Positions 11,224-23,099 of a stretch of 64,000 nt of DNA are shown here, piece by piece. How positions within the stretch are numbered: position 1 is the stretch's first letter; each line of letters begins with the position of its first letter. A program made the translations under genes and the position numbers. Source of the DNA: Ahaetulla prasina (Eukaryota > Chordata > Lepidosauria > Squamata > Colubridae). The stretch covers positions 217,745,800 to 217,809,799 of the forward strand of contig NC_080540.1 in assembly GCF_028640845.1 (NCBI RefSeq), read 5' to 3'. A model generated the notes under the pieces. It was not told the origin of the DNA. It saw only the letters and a program-made list of their open reading frames with translations, and did no database searches.

Positions 11224-11273
<50 letters not shown>
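11104..11273. repeat. Compound (TCTA)n / (ATCC)n microsatellite
   Basis: Imperfect TCTA repeats run at about 11104-11166, then ATCC repeats to about 11224, then pure TCTA repeats to about 11272. On the complementary strand the TCTA parts are GATA repeats. At the same position copy B has only TCTA units (15291-15462). Confidence 0.95.
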
Positions 11274-11281
11274 TTTTGCCA

Positions 11282-11285
11282 GATT

Positions 11286-11316
<31 letters not shown>

Positions 11317-11590
11317 TTTTATTAGATTTTTATACCGCCCTTCTTCCGAAGGACTCAGGGCGGTGTACAGCCAAATATTAAAAACCCGCAATATACACAT
11401 TAAAAACAAAACTAAAACAAGCATATTACAAATGGCCAAAATTTAAAACAATTTAAGATCATAAAATTATAAATATCCCCAATTAAAAATTTAATAAAAC
11501 TTTTAAGACTTTTAAGCCAGTCCCGCTTGAATAAATAGGTGCGTTTTCAGCTCACGGCGAAAAGTCCGAAGATCAGGCACTTGACAAAAC
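11282..11590 (-). mobile_element. LINE 3' end (CR1/L2-like), minus strand
   Basis: On the minus strand it ends CCGCCCTGAGTCCTTCGGAA, then GAAGGGCGGTATAAAAATC and a (TAAA)n tail (plus-strand TTTA repeats at 11286-11320). The inner edge reads through sequence resembling the C-terminus of a CR1/L2 ORF2 at about 11520-11590 (LRTFRRELKTHLF-like). Most of this element is missing from duplication copy B. Confidence 0.65.
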
Positions 11591-12003
11591 TCCATTTATG
11601 TGTTCCCAATCAGCATGCCACGGATGGAAAAGACTGAGAAGACATTCCCCCTTTGTGCTGGGCCAATATACGCCATGCACAATGTGCCATGCTGGATTAG
11701 GTTATGCCATCTGTTCCTGCACATTTCTGCACTTCCCTCCCACTGTGGTCCCTAGCCATTCTCCCACTACTAATCATTTCTCCTTAGGCAATGGGTGGGG
11801 AGGGCTCCCACCATCAATTCTCTCATACTGCCTCTATAATGGGGAGTGGCTGTTTTTCCAAAGCCTCCAACACTGAGATATTCATCACTAATAACCATTC
11901 AATTGCATCCAACTCTCTGCCTTCCTCTGACCAGCATTCTCCATGCCCCTGTCTTGCATCACCTCCTTCAGATCCATCATGATTATAAGTGTCATTCATT
12001 ATA

Positions 12004-12175
12004 GCAGGAGTCCCCAACCCATGATCTGTAGACCATTACTGGTCAACAGTCCATTAGGAACCAGTCCACACAAGTAGCAAGTTGAAGCATGCATGGAATT
12101 AGATTGTGCATGCAATACCATCTCCCCCCACCATCACTGGCCATCGCTGATGGTCCACAGAGCCAGAAAAGTAGT
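12004..12175. mobile_element. hAT MITE fragment, family E, copy A
   Basis: It starts CAGGAGTCCCCAACCCATGA and continues with GACCATTACTGGTC and TTAGGAACCAGTCC, resembling a Charlie-type hAT MITE that is widespread in reptiles. The right end is not resolved. The same sequence is at 15814 in copy B because of the tandem duplication. Confidence 0.55.
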
Positions 12176-13589
12176 GTCCATCCAACAGGTACTCAGGTGA
12201 CACCTTTTCCTTTTTCTGCTGATCATTTCCAGCATGATTGACTTTTCAAGTGAGTTAGCTCGCATGATGGGATATTAGATTACATAAATCAGATATACTA
12301 TACTTGTGACTTGTCCATAATTATCCTTTTTGTTTTGCTATACATAATTCTAATTACTAGAATACATTATTAATTGGATACCTAGAGTGCTGGTTTCAAT
12401 ATAACATTCTGGTGATTTTTGTTCCTTTTCTTAGAAAATTGGGTGATGGTGTATAAATAAAACAGATAAAAATAGAATTAAATAAAAATGAAGGTATATT
12501 TTTTTCTGGAACAGAAAAATATGAATTGAAAAGGAATGGGAAGATTCCAAAGGTTTTCAGGAACAAATGTATTCTATAGTTGACAGTTTTGTGAACCAAT
12601 TTCATACTTTCCTTCTGCAGAAGAACTAGTCCATTTGGGATATCAACTGTATTTACCTAGCTGACAACATTAATAGTTGACCCATCAAAAAACCTTTCTA
12701 AAGATGGTTTATAATAACAAAGAGGTCTTTCCAAATGGCTCCATCAATTTCAAGAACAGGTTTTACTCCCTCTTATTCAGAGAAAATGATGTCTTTGTTC
12801 CATTTCTTCCTCTTTCCCTCCCTCCTCCTGCAATAAAATTTGCTTTTCATTTCTTATTACTTTCAGGCTAAAAAGCCTTTATGGTTTGCTGTTGACAACG
12901 TGACTCTTAAAAACAGAGATGGGTTTTTCTGCTGCTTTTCATCTAGAAACATAGGTGTTAATTAATCTTCCCACATTCAAACATTGCAAACATATTTCAA
13001 TTTCAAATGAGATAAAAACGGAACTAGAAACACCTACACTTACAATTGTAGACAGCTTTGTACCACACACAGTGTAACTGGCCTGAATTCATTTCCAAGC
13101 ACTGACATGATCAGCCAGGAGCCTTCAGAATAGGGAATCAGAGCAATGTTATCTAACAGGCAATCTTGGCAACAATAGCTGGAGATTTAACGTGAAAGCT
13201 GCAGAGTTAGAAATGCACAATTGAAAGAAAGGGGAAGTGGCTAATATGATTATGCTTTCTGGAATAGTGAGTCCTGTCATTAATCAGCTTATGTAGTACC
13301 TGTAGTTAGGCTAAGGCATGATTGAGTTGTTGGCTTATTGGCTTATTTCATTTTTATCCTGCATTCTGTTTAGTTGAACTCATGAGGGTGCCTTAACATG
13401 AGGACAACCAGAAGTGCCCAAAATTTTAAAAACAAAACACTTTCTAAAGTGTACATTCTAGATCAATGCCCTTATAAAGTTGAGAGGGAGGGGGGGAAAG
13501 TAGGAAAAAAGTCCTTGAGCAAGTTCATAGACTGATAGACTTGTTTTTCTGTGTCGTGTAATACATCTGGGTATATGCATAATTTTGTA

Positions 13590-13866
13590 TTTATTTATTT
13601 ATTTATTCTGTCATGGTTATGTAGTGTGTATTGGAGGTGGTGACCCTTTAAGAGCTGTATGCAACGAAATTTCATTTTCATGTATGCCGATTAATGTACA
13701 TTCAAAATGACAATAAAGTTTCTATTCTATTCTGTTCTGTTCTGTTCTGTTCTATTCTATTCTATTCTATTCTATTCTATTCTATTCTATTCTATTCTAT
13801 TCTATTCTACTCCTTTCTATCCTATCCTACCCTACCCCACCCCACCCCACCCTACCCTACTCTACT
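13590..13866 (+). mobile_element. CR1 3' end with seeded (ATTCT)n, copy A
   Basis: The CR1-type 3' end (CGAAATTTCATTTTCATGTA, then AAATGACAATAAAG) runs directly into (TTCTA/TTCTG)n at 13717-13812, followed by degenerate CCTAC/CCCAC variants to about 13866. The microsatellite therefore begins at the LINE 3' terminus, the arrangement described as microsatellite seeding in snakes. Confidence 0.75.
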
Positions 13867-15289
13867 CTTCATTCTACAAAACTTAGGAGAAGACCCTATG
13901 CTGTATGCCTGATAAATGGGCTTCCAAAACCATAGAATTTTAAAAGAGTTTCTCCTGCAAATCTTGAAAAGAGAACAGCAAGAGATAAAGACCCAAGGAG
14001 GACTGTAGTCAAAGCAAGAGGATACACAGGAGGCTCCTTGGCTACAGATCTTGCCTGATTATGAGAAGTTGATCAAGGACTATAGAATGTGTCCATTATC
14101 TCAAAGGTAAAATAAGATCAAAGTATCCACTGCAACCATGTGATCAAAGTCCTACTTTTGTGTGTGTGTATGTGTGTGTGTGTTGAGAATGCAGCACATG
14201 ACATGGAAATGCAGCACATGACATGGAAAAACGAGGGTGGGGATGTGAGCACACAATCACACCTTGTGTGTGTGTACTTTAAATAGTACCACCACCACTG
14301 GGCAGTTGCTTCTGCCCTCCCAAAGCAATGGAAGAGATTAGTCATTGCACTACTACTTTACAAAGAGCAAAAGGAGAAAAACAATGACTCAGTGCAAATC
14401 TATACCAACAAAAAGAGAGTGAAGAAGAAAAGAATAAATCAACACCTCATAGAATCTCTTTTAATCAAAGCCAGACAGAAAAGCCTTACTGTACTCATTA
14501 GATGTCAGTGCAACTAAATGTATTACAGAAATGTTCATCAGAGGCCTAGTGTGCTATCACAAAAGCAAAACAAATCTGTGCGATGTGCAAAATCAAAAAG
14601 AAATGCCATATTTTTAAAACATGCTCACTCATAGGGTTCATCTTGTATGCAACACGAGAAGGAAGCTGACTCCTTTTGCAGACTCTGCTGATGACCTCAT
14701 TATCTGCAGTGGCTTTGGTCTCAGCCCTGTCTCCCTTTCCAGGTCTCAGTTGTCTTCTTGCCCTAAATGTTGAGACGACAACAAATTGCCTTTGATTCTG
14801 AACAGAACAGATGTTTGTTGGTTTTCAACTCCCATTAGACCAGCTAGCATAGCTAAGGGCAAGGGATTGTGGGAACAGTTGTCCAAAGCTTCAGGTCAGA
14901 ACCAAACCAGCATTAAGTTAAATATCAGGACTCCTTCTCTGTGTATCTTGTTGCTAAATGTAGATGGATGACACTATCCTTAAAGAGAGTATGTATAAAT
15001 GGTAGCATTTGCTGTAGAATATATCTGTGCGTCATACTGAATACATGGTAATCTACAAATGGCCTAAGAATATTAAGACTCGTCTTGTCTATCATGGTGC
15101 ACATATTCAGCCAGGTCTTAAGCACTAAGGAATTCTCCATTCTCAGATAGGTCAGAAAACCTCCTTGCTCTGTCATGAGTATCACTCACTCATATATATA
15201 TATATCAATCACATCACACAAGGCAGTATGCTCCATCCCATATTTGGGTAAACCAGGTTGCGTCGATAGGAAAAAAAACACTTAATATC

Positions 15290-15462
<173 letters not shown>

Positions 15463-15813
15463 TTTTGCCAGATTTTATTTTATTTTATTTTATTTATTGT
15501 TATTTTATTAGATTTTATACGCTTCCTTTGAAGGCGGCTGTACAATAAAATAAAAACCCAAAAACAAAACTAAAACCTTAGGCAATGGGTGGGGAGGGCT
15601 CCCACCATCAATTCTCTCGTACTGCCTCTATAATGGGGAGTGGCTGTTTTTCCAAAGCCTCCAACACTGAGATATTCATCACTGAGATATTCATCACTAA
15701 TAACCATTCAATTGCATCCAACTCTCTGCCTTCCTCTGACCAGCATTCTCCATGCCCCTGTCTTGCATCACCTCCTTCAGATCCATCATGATTATAAGTG
15801 TCATTCATTATAG

Positions 15814-15985
15814 CAGGAGTCCCCAACCCATGATCTGTAGACCATTACTGGTCAACAGTCCATTAGGAACCAGTCCACACAAGTAGCAAGTTGAAGCATG
15901 CATGGAATTAGATTGTGCATGCAATACCATCTCCCCCCACCATCACTGGCCATCGCTGATGGTCCACAGAGCCAGAAAAGTAGTG
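15814..15985. mobile_element. hAT MITE fragment, family E, copy B
   Basis: Copy B counterpart of 12004-12175. It starts with the same CAGGAGTCCCCAACCCATGA. Its presence here reflects the tandem duplication, not a separate insertion. Confidence 0.55.
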
Positions 15986-17400
15986 TCCATCCAACAGGTA
16001 CTCAGGTGACACCTTTTCCTTTTTCTGCTGATCATTTCCAGCATGATTGACTTTTCAAGTGAGTTAGCTCGCATGATGGGATATTAGATTACATAAATCA
16101 GATATACTATACTTGTGACTTGTCCATAATTATCCTTTTTTGTTTTTGCTATACATAATTCTAATTACTAGAATACATTATTAATTGGATACCTAGAGTG
16201 CTGGTTTCAATATAACATTCTGGTGATTTTTGTTCCTTTTCTTAGAAAATTGGGTGATGGTGTATAAATAAAACAGATAAAAATAGAATTGAATAAAAAT
16301 GAAGGTATATTTTTTTCTGGAACAGAAAAATATGAATTGAAAAGGAATGGGAAGATTCCAAAGGTTTTCAGGAACAAATGTATTCTATAGTTGACAGTTT
16401 TGTGAACCAATTTCATACTTTCCTTCTGCAGAAGAACTAGTCCATTTGGGATATCAACTGTATTTACCTAGCTGACAACATTAATAGTTGACCCATCAAA
16501 AAACCTTTCTAAAGATGGTTTATAATAATAAAGAGGTCTTTCCAAAGGGCTCCATCAATTTCAAGAACAGGTTTTACTCCCTCTTATTCAGAGAAAATGA
16601 TGTCTTTGTTCCATTTCTTCCTCTTTCCCTCCCTCCTCCTGCAATAAAATTTGCTTTTCATTTCTTATTACTTTCAGGCTAAAAAGCCTTTATGGTTTGC
16701 TGTTGACAACGTGACTCTTAAAAACAGAGATGGGTTTTTCTGCTGCTTTTCATCTAGAAACATAGGTGTTAATTAATCTTCCCACATTCAAACATTGCAA
16801 ACATATTTCAATTTCAAATGAGATAAAAACGGAACTAGAAACACCTACACTTACAATTGTAGACAGCTTTGTACCACACACAGTGTAACTGGCCTGAATT
16901 CATTTCCAAGCACTGACATGATCAGCCAGGAGCCTTCAGAATAGGGAATCAGAGCAATGTTATCTAACAGGCAATCTTGGCAACAATAGCTGGAGATTTA
17001 ACGTGAAAGCTGCAGAGTTAGAAATGCACAATTGAAAGAAAGGGGAAGTGGCTAATATGATTATGCTTTCTGGAATAGTGAGTCCTGTCATTAATCAGCT
17101 TATGTAGTACCTGTAGTTAGGCTAAGGCATGATTGAGTTGTTGGCTTATTGGCTTATTTCATTTTTATCCTGCATTCTGTTTAGTTGAACTCATGAGGGT
17201 GCCTTAACATGAGGACAACCAGAAGTGCCCAAAATTTTAAAAACAAAACACTTTCTAAAGTGTACATTCTAGATCAATGCCCTTATAAAGTTGAGAGGGA
17301 GGGGGGGAAAGTAGGAAAAAAGTCCTTGAGCAAGTTCATAGACTGATAGACTTGTTTTTCTGTGTCGTGTAATACATCTGGGTATATGCATAATTTTGTA

Positions 17401-17692
17401 TTTATTTATTTATTTATTCTGTCATGGTTATGTAGTGTGTATTGGAGGTGGTGACCCTTTAAGAGCTGTATGCAACGAAATTTCATTTTCATGTATGCCG
17501 ATTAATGTACATTCAAAATGACAAAGTTTCTATTCTATTCTGTTCTGTTCTGTTCTGTTCTGTTCTGTTCTGTTCTGTTCTGTTCTATTCTATTCTATTC
17601 TATTCTATTCTATTCTATTCTATTCTATTCTACTCCTTTCTATCCTATCCTACCCTACCCCACCCCACCCTACCCTACTCTACTCTTCATTC
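17401..17692 (+). mobile_element. CR1 3' end with seeded (ATTCT)n, copy B
   Basis: Same CR1 3' end as 13590-13866, with a changed microsatellite. The block of TTCTG units is longer (about 17540-17585) before the TTCTA block, and one aat is missing (gacaaagttt instead of gacaataaagttt) just before the repeat. Confidence 0.75.
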
Positions 17693-18540
17693 TACAAAAC
17701 TTAGGAGAAGACCCTATGCTGTATGCCTGATAAATGGGCTTCCAAAACCATAGAATTTTAAAAGAGTTTCTCCTGCAAATCTTGAAAAGAGAACAGCAAG
17801 AGATAAAGACCCAAGGAGGACTGTAGTCAAAGCAAGAGGATACACAGGAGGCTCCTTGGCTACAGATCTTGCCTGATTATGAGAAGTTGATCAAGGACTA
17901 TAGAATGTGTCCATTATCTCAAAGGTAAAATAAGATCAAAGTATCCACTGCAACCATGTGATCAAAGTCCTACTTTTGTGTGTGTGTATGTGTGTGTGTG
18001 TTGAGAATGCAGCACATGACATGGAAATGCAGCACATGACATGGAAAAACGAGGGTGGGGATGTGAGCACACAATCACACCTTGTGTGTGTGTACTTTAA
18101 ATAGTACCACCACCACTGGGCAGTTGCTTCTGCCCTCCCAAAGCAATGGAAGAGATTAGTCATTGCACTACTACTTTACAAAGAGCAAAAGGAGAAAAAC
18201 AATGACTCAGTGCAAATCTATACCAACAAAAAGAGAGTGAAGAAGAAAAGAATAAATCAACACCTCATAGAATCTCTTTTAATCAAAGCCAGACAGAAAA
18301 GCCTTACTGTACTCATTAGATGTCAGTGCAACTAAATGTATTACAGAAATGTTCATCAGAGGCCTAGTGTGCTATCACAAAAGCAAAACAAATCTGTGCG
18401 ATGTGCAAAATCAAAAAGAAATGCCATATTTTTAAAACATGCTCACTCATAGGGTTCATCTTGTATGCAACACGAGAAGGAAGATAACTTTTCTTCAGCT
18501 ATTACAAATATAATCCCTCATGGGCCACAACAATATGGCC

Positions 18541-18574
18541 TATACTACTACTACTACTGCTACTACTACTACTA
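18541..18574. repeat. (CTA)n trinucleotide tract
   Basis: ACTACTACT repeats with one TGC interruption, next to the R4-derived inverted repeat. This may be the remains of the TAA-type target of the R4 element. Confidence 0.8.
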
Positions 18575-18655
18575 TTTACTTTATTCATTAAACATGAAAC
18601 TCAGTCAACTGAACTTTCAAATAGGCTGAGTTTCATGTTTAATGAATAAAGTAAA
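18575..18655. repeat. Perfect 30-bp inverted repeat, R4 3' end derived
   Basis: The arms at 18575-18604 and 18626-18655 are exact reverse complements (TTTACTTTATTCATTAAACA and onward), with a 21-bp loop. A third, direct copy of the left-arm sequence begins at 18673, inside the R4 3' end. The piece looks like an inverted duplicate of the R4 3' terminus. Confidence 0.85.
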
Positions 18656-18781
18656 TTATTATTATTATTAATCTTTATTCATTAAACATGAAACTCAGTC
18701 AATTGAACATTCAAAAAGGCATCACAGATACCATTGATTGGTGCTGATGGTTGATATGGGTTGCTGCCAGCGTCCTAGGTA

Positions 18782-19225
18782 TCAACCAAGTACCTTCTTA
18801 AGATGTATGATGTTCCAAGTAGCGCAGTTTTTTGCAGTTCTGCTGGTGTTATTGCAGGAAGCTGCAATTTGTTGATGTTTCTTATAAAATTCTTGGACAT
18901 AGTACCAAGTGCCCCAATGACAATGTGTCACTATTACATGTTTCATCCATAGCCGTGTAGTTTCAATGGCCAGGTCGCGATATTTCATAATTTTTTCCAG
19001 TTCTTTTTCTTCAACTCTGGCATCTCCTGGTACCGCAATGTCAATAAATTGTACGTTTTGGTTTTCCACAACTGTGATATCTGATGTATTGTGTGCCAAG
19101 TGACAATCCATCTGTATTTGAAAGTCCCACAAGATCTTCACCTTCTCATTTTCTATAAAATTTTTATAGAAATATAAAATTTTCTTTTCCACTTTATGTT
19201 CCCATGACTTTTTGGATACAGGCAA
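18782..19225 (-). pseudogene. R4-like restriction-like endonuclease domain (broken)
   Basis: This 147-codon minus-strand piece is the C-terminal endonuclease of an R2/R4-type LINE, which nicks the target DNA to prime reverse transcription. The visible motif is HLAHNTSDITVV followed by FIDIAVPGDARVEEKELEKI. The family motif has PD where SD is read here, so a catalytic-motif position is changed. Upstream, in the same element, the CxxC of the zinc finger is damaged and a stop lies near 19350. The C-terminus is frameshifted or replaced after about residue 110. It is not functional. Confidence 0.85.
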
Positions 19226-19351
19226 GTCGTATTTTTTACATAATGACCAGTGGATTAATTTAGCAACTCGGTCATGTCTATCTTTGTAATCATTTTTTGT
19301 GATTTTGCTGCATTCGCATATTAAATGTGAAACAGTTTCGACTTTGTTGTT

Positions 19352-19705
19352 TTAAAGTCGGAAGTTTGGATTGTCGGTGGATTTTTGTATCTTTGCTTTC
19401 ATGGCATTAGTTTGTAGTGCTTGTTCTTGAGCAGCGAGTATTAAACCTTCCGTTTCTTTCTTGATGGTTCCCATCTTAAGCCATGCCCATGTCAAGTTGT
19501 CATCACATTTTTCTTCAATGTTTTTCAAGTGCTGTCCATGCAAAGCTTTGGTTTTCCATCTATTTAATCTGTCATCCAGCTGTTTTTCCTTATATTCTGC
19601 CTTTGTTTCCATTGTTTTTATAATGTTCTCTGTTTTTACAGCCTGCAGCAATTTTTCTGTACTTTGGTTCACATAATCATTCAAACTTGGTTTTTCTTCT
19701 TCCAC
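19352..19705 (-). pseudogene. R4-like ORF linker before the zinc finger (broken)
   Basis: A 117-codon minus-strand piece with the motifs LHGQHLKNIEEK and GLILAAQEQALQTNAMKAKI. These match the region between the RT thumb and the CCHC finger of R4-like LINEs. The homologous region of the other copy is near 24880-24990, ending HGQFLNG. It starts inside the ORF because the element is 5'-truncated, and ends at a stop where the finger should begin. Confidence 0.8.
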
Positions 19706-19728
19706 AGTTTGATGGATGATGATGATGA

Positions 19729-19729
<1 letters not shown>

Positions 19730-19819
<90 letters not shown>
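19730..19819. repeat. (ATT)30 tract between two R4 elements
   Basis: About 90 bp of ATT/TAA repeat. It is both the 5' boundary of R4-1 and the 3' boundary of R4-2, so the two LINEs share one TAA tract as target or tail. Confidence 0.95.
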
Positions 19820-20197
19820 TTATTTACACAAAATGACAGTATACACAGCAAATGAGATAACTATGCTGGATTTCGTATCACAGATCACTAGTTGAACACT
19901 TCCCAAGTGTTTAGGACAGCATGATGTATCGGCGAATTATGCAAGCAGATCCCAGTAAGGTGGCCTTCTGCAGCTGACCAATGGTGATCCTGTCAGTGCC
20001 AATTGCTTTTAAGTGCTTGCCTATCCCAGTGTGCCGAGTACCACTGGAACCACCTGCACTGGTTTATGCCAGAGTCTCTGCAATTCAATTCTCAAATCTG
20101 GTGATTTTCAAGTTGTTTCTCATCAATTCTGCTGTCCCAGGTAACTTTATCAGTCTGTATTCTTTTGCATGCTCATTTTCAATCACTTTTTTCAGGC
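19820..20197 (-). mobile_element. R4/Dong-like LINE R4-2, 3' part
   Basis: On the minus strand this carries the end of the endonuclease domain (LQRLWHKPVQVVPVVLGTLG near 20020-20080, then ITIGQLQKATLLGS-like sequence near 19960) and a short 3' UTR before the (ATT)n tract. Frameshifts are present. The 5' continuation is at 24672-25746, beyond Gypsy-1. Confidence 0.8.
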
Positions 20198-20370
20198 AAC
20201 AGTTGTGCCTTTAAATATTTGAGCGGAAATCAGCACGCTGTTGATTGGACGAACCTCCAGCAGAACTGTATAAAAGGAGAGGTTTTCCAGCCTGTTGCTG
20301 GGTTCACCCTATATTAAAGAGCTGTTGTCACTACCCTGGTCTCCAGCCTCGTTACTTCCCAACCTTAACA
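20198..20370 (+). repeat. Gypsy-1 5' LTR
   Basis: 173 bp ending in CTTAACA, starting at the equivalent of base 12 of the 3' LTR. It contains an inverted CCAAT (ATTGG near 20244) and a TATA box. The last 90 or so bases are almost identical to the 3' LTR, while the middle differs by small indels. Confidence 0.9.
20269..20275 (+). promoter_or_regulatory. TATA box in Gypsy-1 5' LTR
   Basis: TATAAAA in the context CTGTATAAAAGGAGAGG, about 25 bp downstream of an ATTGG (inverted CCAAT). This is the likely core promoter of the element. The same motif is at 24566-24572 in the 3' LTR. Confidence 0.7.
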
Positions 20371-20463
20371 TTGGCGAAGGTGGGATCTCGAGGCTAAGGA
20401 GAACCAGAACCGAGCTGAAGCACGCTAGTTCCAACCCAGCAAACTCAGGGCAGAAACGCGGAA

Positions 20464-21225
20464 ATGGCAAACACGCCACCCGCACCGCACAACCCGGCAA
20501 GGAGAAATGGGGAACATATATGACCCGTTTGAAAGCTTTCTAGAAGCCAACGAACTACAGGATCTGATAACCGCAAGCGGGCTTACTTCCTAAGCCATTG
20601 CGGGCGGAGGTAATCGAGATTGCGGAAGCCCTGGCAGAGCCAACGCCGATACAATCGGTATCGTGGCCGACTCTGCAGACTTTGCTGAAGAACCATTTCG
20701 CACCGACGCCCGTCCAAATACGCAGCGGTTTGAATTCGGAGAACGACAGATGGAGGCGAGTCCATCGGTGACTACATGGCCGCTTTAAGAAGAGCGTCCA
20801 AGGACTGCGGATACCGAGACTTAGACGAGTGCTACTCGAGCAACTCATCCGAGGGGTCAAGGACATCCGCCTCTGGCGGCGACTGCTAGCCAGGAGCAAC
20901 CTGACACTAGCCACCGCTCTGGGCGAGGCCAGAGCACGAAATGTCTACTAAAGCAGCAGAGACTCTGCAAAAGCCTCTTCAATCCAAGGCGGCGCAAAGC
21001 CAACGCCAGTACACCAGGAGGAGATTCAGTCCGAATCCGAAGGTGAGGGCGAGGATGAGGAAGGGGTCTGCCGGACCGAGGCGACACTGAGGACCGTGGC
21101 GAGTGCGGAAGCTGCGGAGGGCAGCATCAGCGCCAACGCTGCAGGTTTAAAGACGCAACATGCCGGCGGTGTGGGAAGAAAGGACACTTAGCTCAGGTTT
21201 GCAGAGCGCCCAACCTTCCGCCGAA
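20464..21225 (+). pseudogene. Gypsy-1 gag (broken)
   Basis: Structural protein of the retrotransposon particle. The start ATG at 20464 opens a frame that soon stops. Matrix/capsid-like sequence follows in several frames (LSHCG near 20590, then the capsid-like run up to about 20950). Two zinc knuckles are clear at 21100-21200: CGSCGGQHQRQRC and CRRCGKKGHLAQVC, both with CCHC spacing. These bind the element RNA during packaging. Frameshifts before the knuckles break the gene. Gypsy-2 encodes the same protein at 40026-40800. Confidence 0.8.
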
Positions 21226-21379
21226 AATTCAAATCGACCAATCAACGCTGAACCGGAAAGGCGGCCGCGATTGGTTCAAACAAGAAAGGCGAAGTCTAAC
21301 CAAACGACTGTCATTATAGGCCGCAACCAAAGTGGAAAGAAGATTTTCACAAAGCCCAAGATCGAGGAGTACGGTGCAG

Positions 21380-21660
21380 GCTTGAAGTGGACACGGGATC
21401 AGCGATCACCATCATGTCCTGGGACACCCTGGCGAGTCGCTGCCGTCCGTCGCAAGCGCCATCTGCAAGCACAGCGGCTACGAGTGCACGACTACCAGGG
21501 AATCGCATCCCTGTTCGAGGACCACCTCCGTCCGAGTCGATGCGGCCCTCACAAAAAGACCCTGCCCATCACGATCGTCGAAGGAACTCTGCCCAGTCTG
21601 TTGGGACTAGACTGGTTTCGTGCCCTGGGCATGGGAGTGACTGGCATCTACAGAAGTGAC
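21380..21660 (+). pseudogene. Gypsy-1 protease region (broken)
   Basis: The motif VDTGSAITIMSWD at about 21383-21423 is the active-site loop of a retropepsin-type aspartic protease. About 180 bp later, LPSLLGLDWFRALGMGVTGI-type sequence follows, as is usual before the RT in this lineage. A frame change separates the two, so the protease is not continuous. In the intact element it would cleave the Gag-Pol polyprotein. Confidence 0.75.
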
Positions 21661-21799
21661 TGCAATTTGAAAGACATTCTCTTTAACGAGTTCAAGATGT
21701 CTTCAAGGACTGCCTGGGCAAGTACAAGGGACCCCTATTTCCTTCAACTTAGACCCCAGGTAGCCCCATTAGGCTTAAGGCGAGGAGAGTCCCTTTGCC

Positions 21800-22990
21800 C
21801 TAAAACCAAAATTGATAAGGAGCTGGACAAGCTCATAAATCAGGGGTCTTGGTGCCAGTCGATCACGCAGTGGAGGCCAATCGTCACCCCATCAAATCGG
21901 ACGGGTCAATTAGAATTTGCGCTGACTACAAGGCGCTTAACAAAGCCTTACAGAAAAGCGCTGCACCGGTTCCCCGTGCAACATTTATTGCACTCTTTGG
22001 GGCAAGGGCAAGTCTTTGCAAAGTTAGACTTGGCCCAAGCCTACCAACAACTGCCAGTAGACGCCCGCACAGCCGAAGCCCAAACGATTGTGACGCACAG
22101 GGGGCATTCAAGTGCACCGATTGCAATTTGGGGTTAGTGTGGCACCAGGGCTGTTCCAAAACCTGATGGAGCGACTACTGCAAGGGCTCCCAGGGTAGTT
22201 CCCTACTGATGATGTCCTAATTTCAGGGAAAACATGGAGGAATTGGGGGCGGTTAAGAAAGGTCTTGAGCATTTTCCGGACAGCGGATTAAAAGTCAAGA
22301 CAAATAAATGTCAGATAGGGTCGAATCGGTCGATTTCTTGGGCTACGGATAGACAAGAAAGGAATTCACCCTACTGAGAGCAAAGTTAAGGCAATTAGGA
22401 AGGCTCCAGCGCCCAAAAACAAAGCAGAGCTGCAGGCATTCCTGGGATTGGTTAATTTTACGCGGTCTTTTAAAGAACAAAGCAACCGCTATGGAACCGC
22501 TGCATAGGCTCTTAGGAAAAATACTGTTTGGTCTTGGGAAAGTCAGAAAATAGGGCTTTTGAAGCAGTAAAGAACCTGCTCTCAAGTGATAGCCTGCTCA
22601 TCCAATATCACGACTCACTACCCCTAGTGCTGGTTTGCGCGTCCCCTTATGGGGTGGGGCTGTACTCAGCCATAGACTTCCAAACGGCACAGAAGCCCCT
22701 ATAGCGTTCTACTCTAGAACGATGTCCTCCCCAGAGAGGAACTACAGCCAATTAGACAAAGAAGCATTAGCCATTGTATCAGGGTCAAAAATTCCATGAG
22801 TATGTCTTTGGCGGAATTTTGAAATCGTGACTGACCACAGACCGTTACTGGGATTACTGGCTGGCGACCGCCAACGCCTGTGGCACTTTCGCCACGCTTG
22901 ACTCGATGGACTATATTTTAGCCGCTTACTCATACAAGCTGCAGCATCGACCGGGAAAGAAGTGGGGCATGCAGACGCGCGTGAGCCGAT
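21800..22990 (+). pseudogene. Gypsy-1 reverse transcriptase-RNase H (broken)
   Basis: RT motifs are readable in pieces: FAKLDLAQAYQQLPVD at about 22015-22062 (palm motif with the first catalytic Asp), the LQFGVSVAP block at about 22120, and the active-site box near 22203 (TDDVLISG in one frame, with a frame break just before it). RNase H follows, with RNYSQLDKEALAIVSG at 22738-22785 and TDHRPLLGLLAGDR at about 22830-22870. At least five frame changes are needed to follow the domain, so the enzyme is dead. Confidence 0.85.
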
Positions 22991-23099
22991 GCCCACTGCC
23001 AGGGGCGACCAAGACCCCACTCCGGGACACCCATCCTCCTTATTGACTCGTTGGACTCTGGCCCAGTCACATCAAAGGAAGTGGCTCGGCATCATACCG

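Larger units (their letters stand above)
10475..14661 (+). repeat. Tandem duplication, copy A (4187 bp)
   Basis: This segment recurs immediately downstream in the same orientation at 14662-18479. Outside microsatellites and one deletion, the copies differ at only a small number of positions that I could count by eye. The unit begins gaagctgactcc and ends just before another gaag, which is the 4-bp microhomology at the breakpoints. Copy A holds a LINE fragment (11282-11590) plus flanking sequence, most of which copy B has lost. No protein-coding gene was recognised within it. A palindromic MITE-like piece lies near 10590-10715. Confidence 0.93.
18656..19729 (-). mobile_element. R4/Dong-like LINE, 5'-truncated (R4-1)
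   Basis: Minus-strand non-LTR retrotransposon fragment holding the region after the reverse transcriptase, the degenerate zinc finger, the restriction-like endonuclease and the 3' UTR. The 3' end meets (ATT)n at 18656-18671. The 5' end meets the longer (ATT)n tract at 19730-19819. The Dong element of silkworm is known to insert in TAA repeats, and this placement fits that behaviour. Confidence 0.85.

Noticed and set aside
11104..11273. Tetranucleotide block as a protein-binding or promoter region
   Set aside because: Plain microsatellite expansion explains it, and the two duplicate copies differ freely.
10988..11446. 152-codon frame of SIHP/LSIY repeats
   Set aside because: It is a translation of the TCTA/ATCC/TTTA microsatellites and LINE tail, not a protein.
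19664..19855. Poly-isoleucine open frame
   Set aside because: It is the (ATT)n tract read as codons.
21160..22137. 325-codon plus-strand frame as one gene
   Set aside because: Only its last third (FAKLDLAQAYQQLPVD) is in the true RT frame. Earlier parts are out of frame with the protease and knuckle motifs, so the length is an accident of frameshifts in Gypsy-1.
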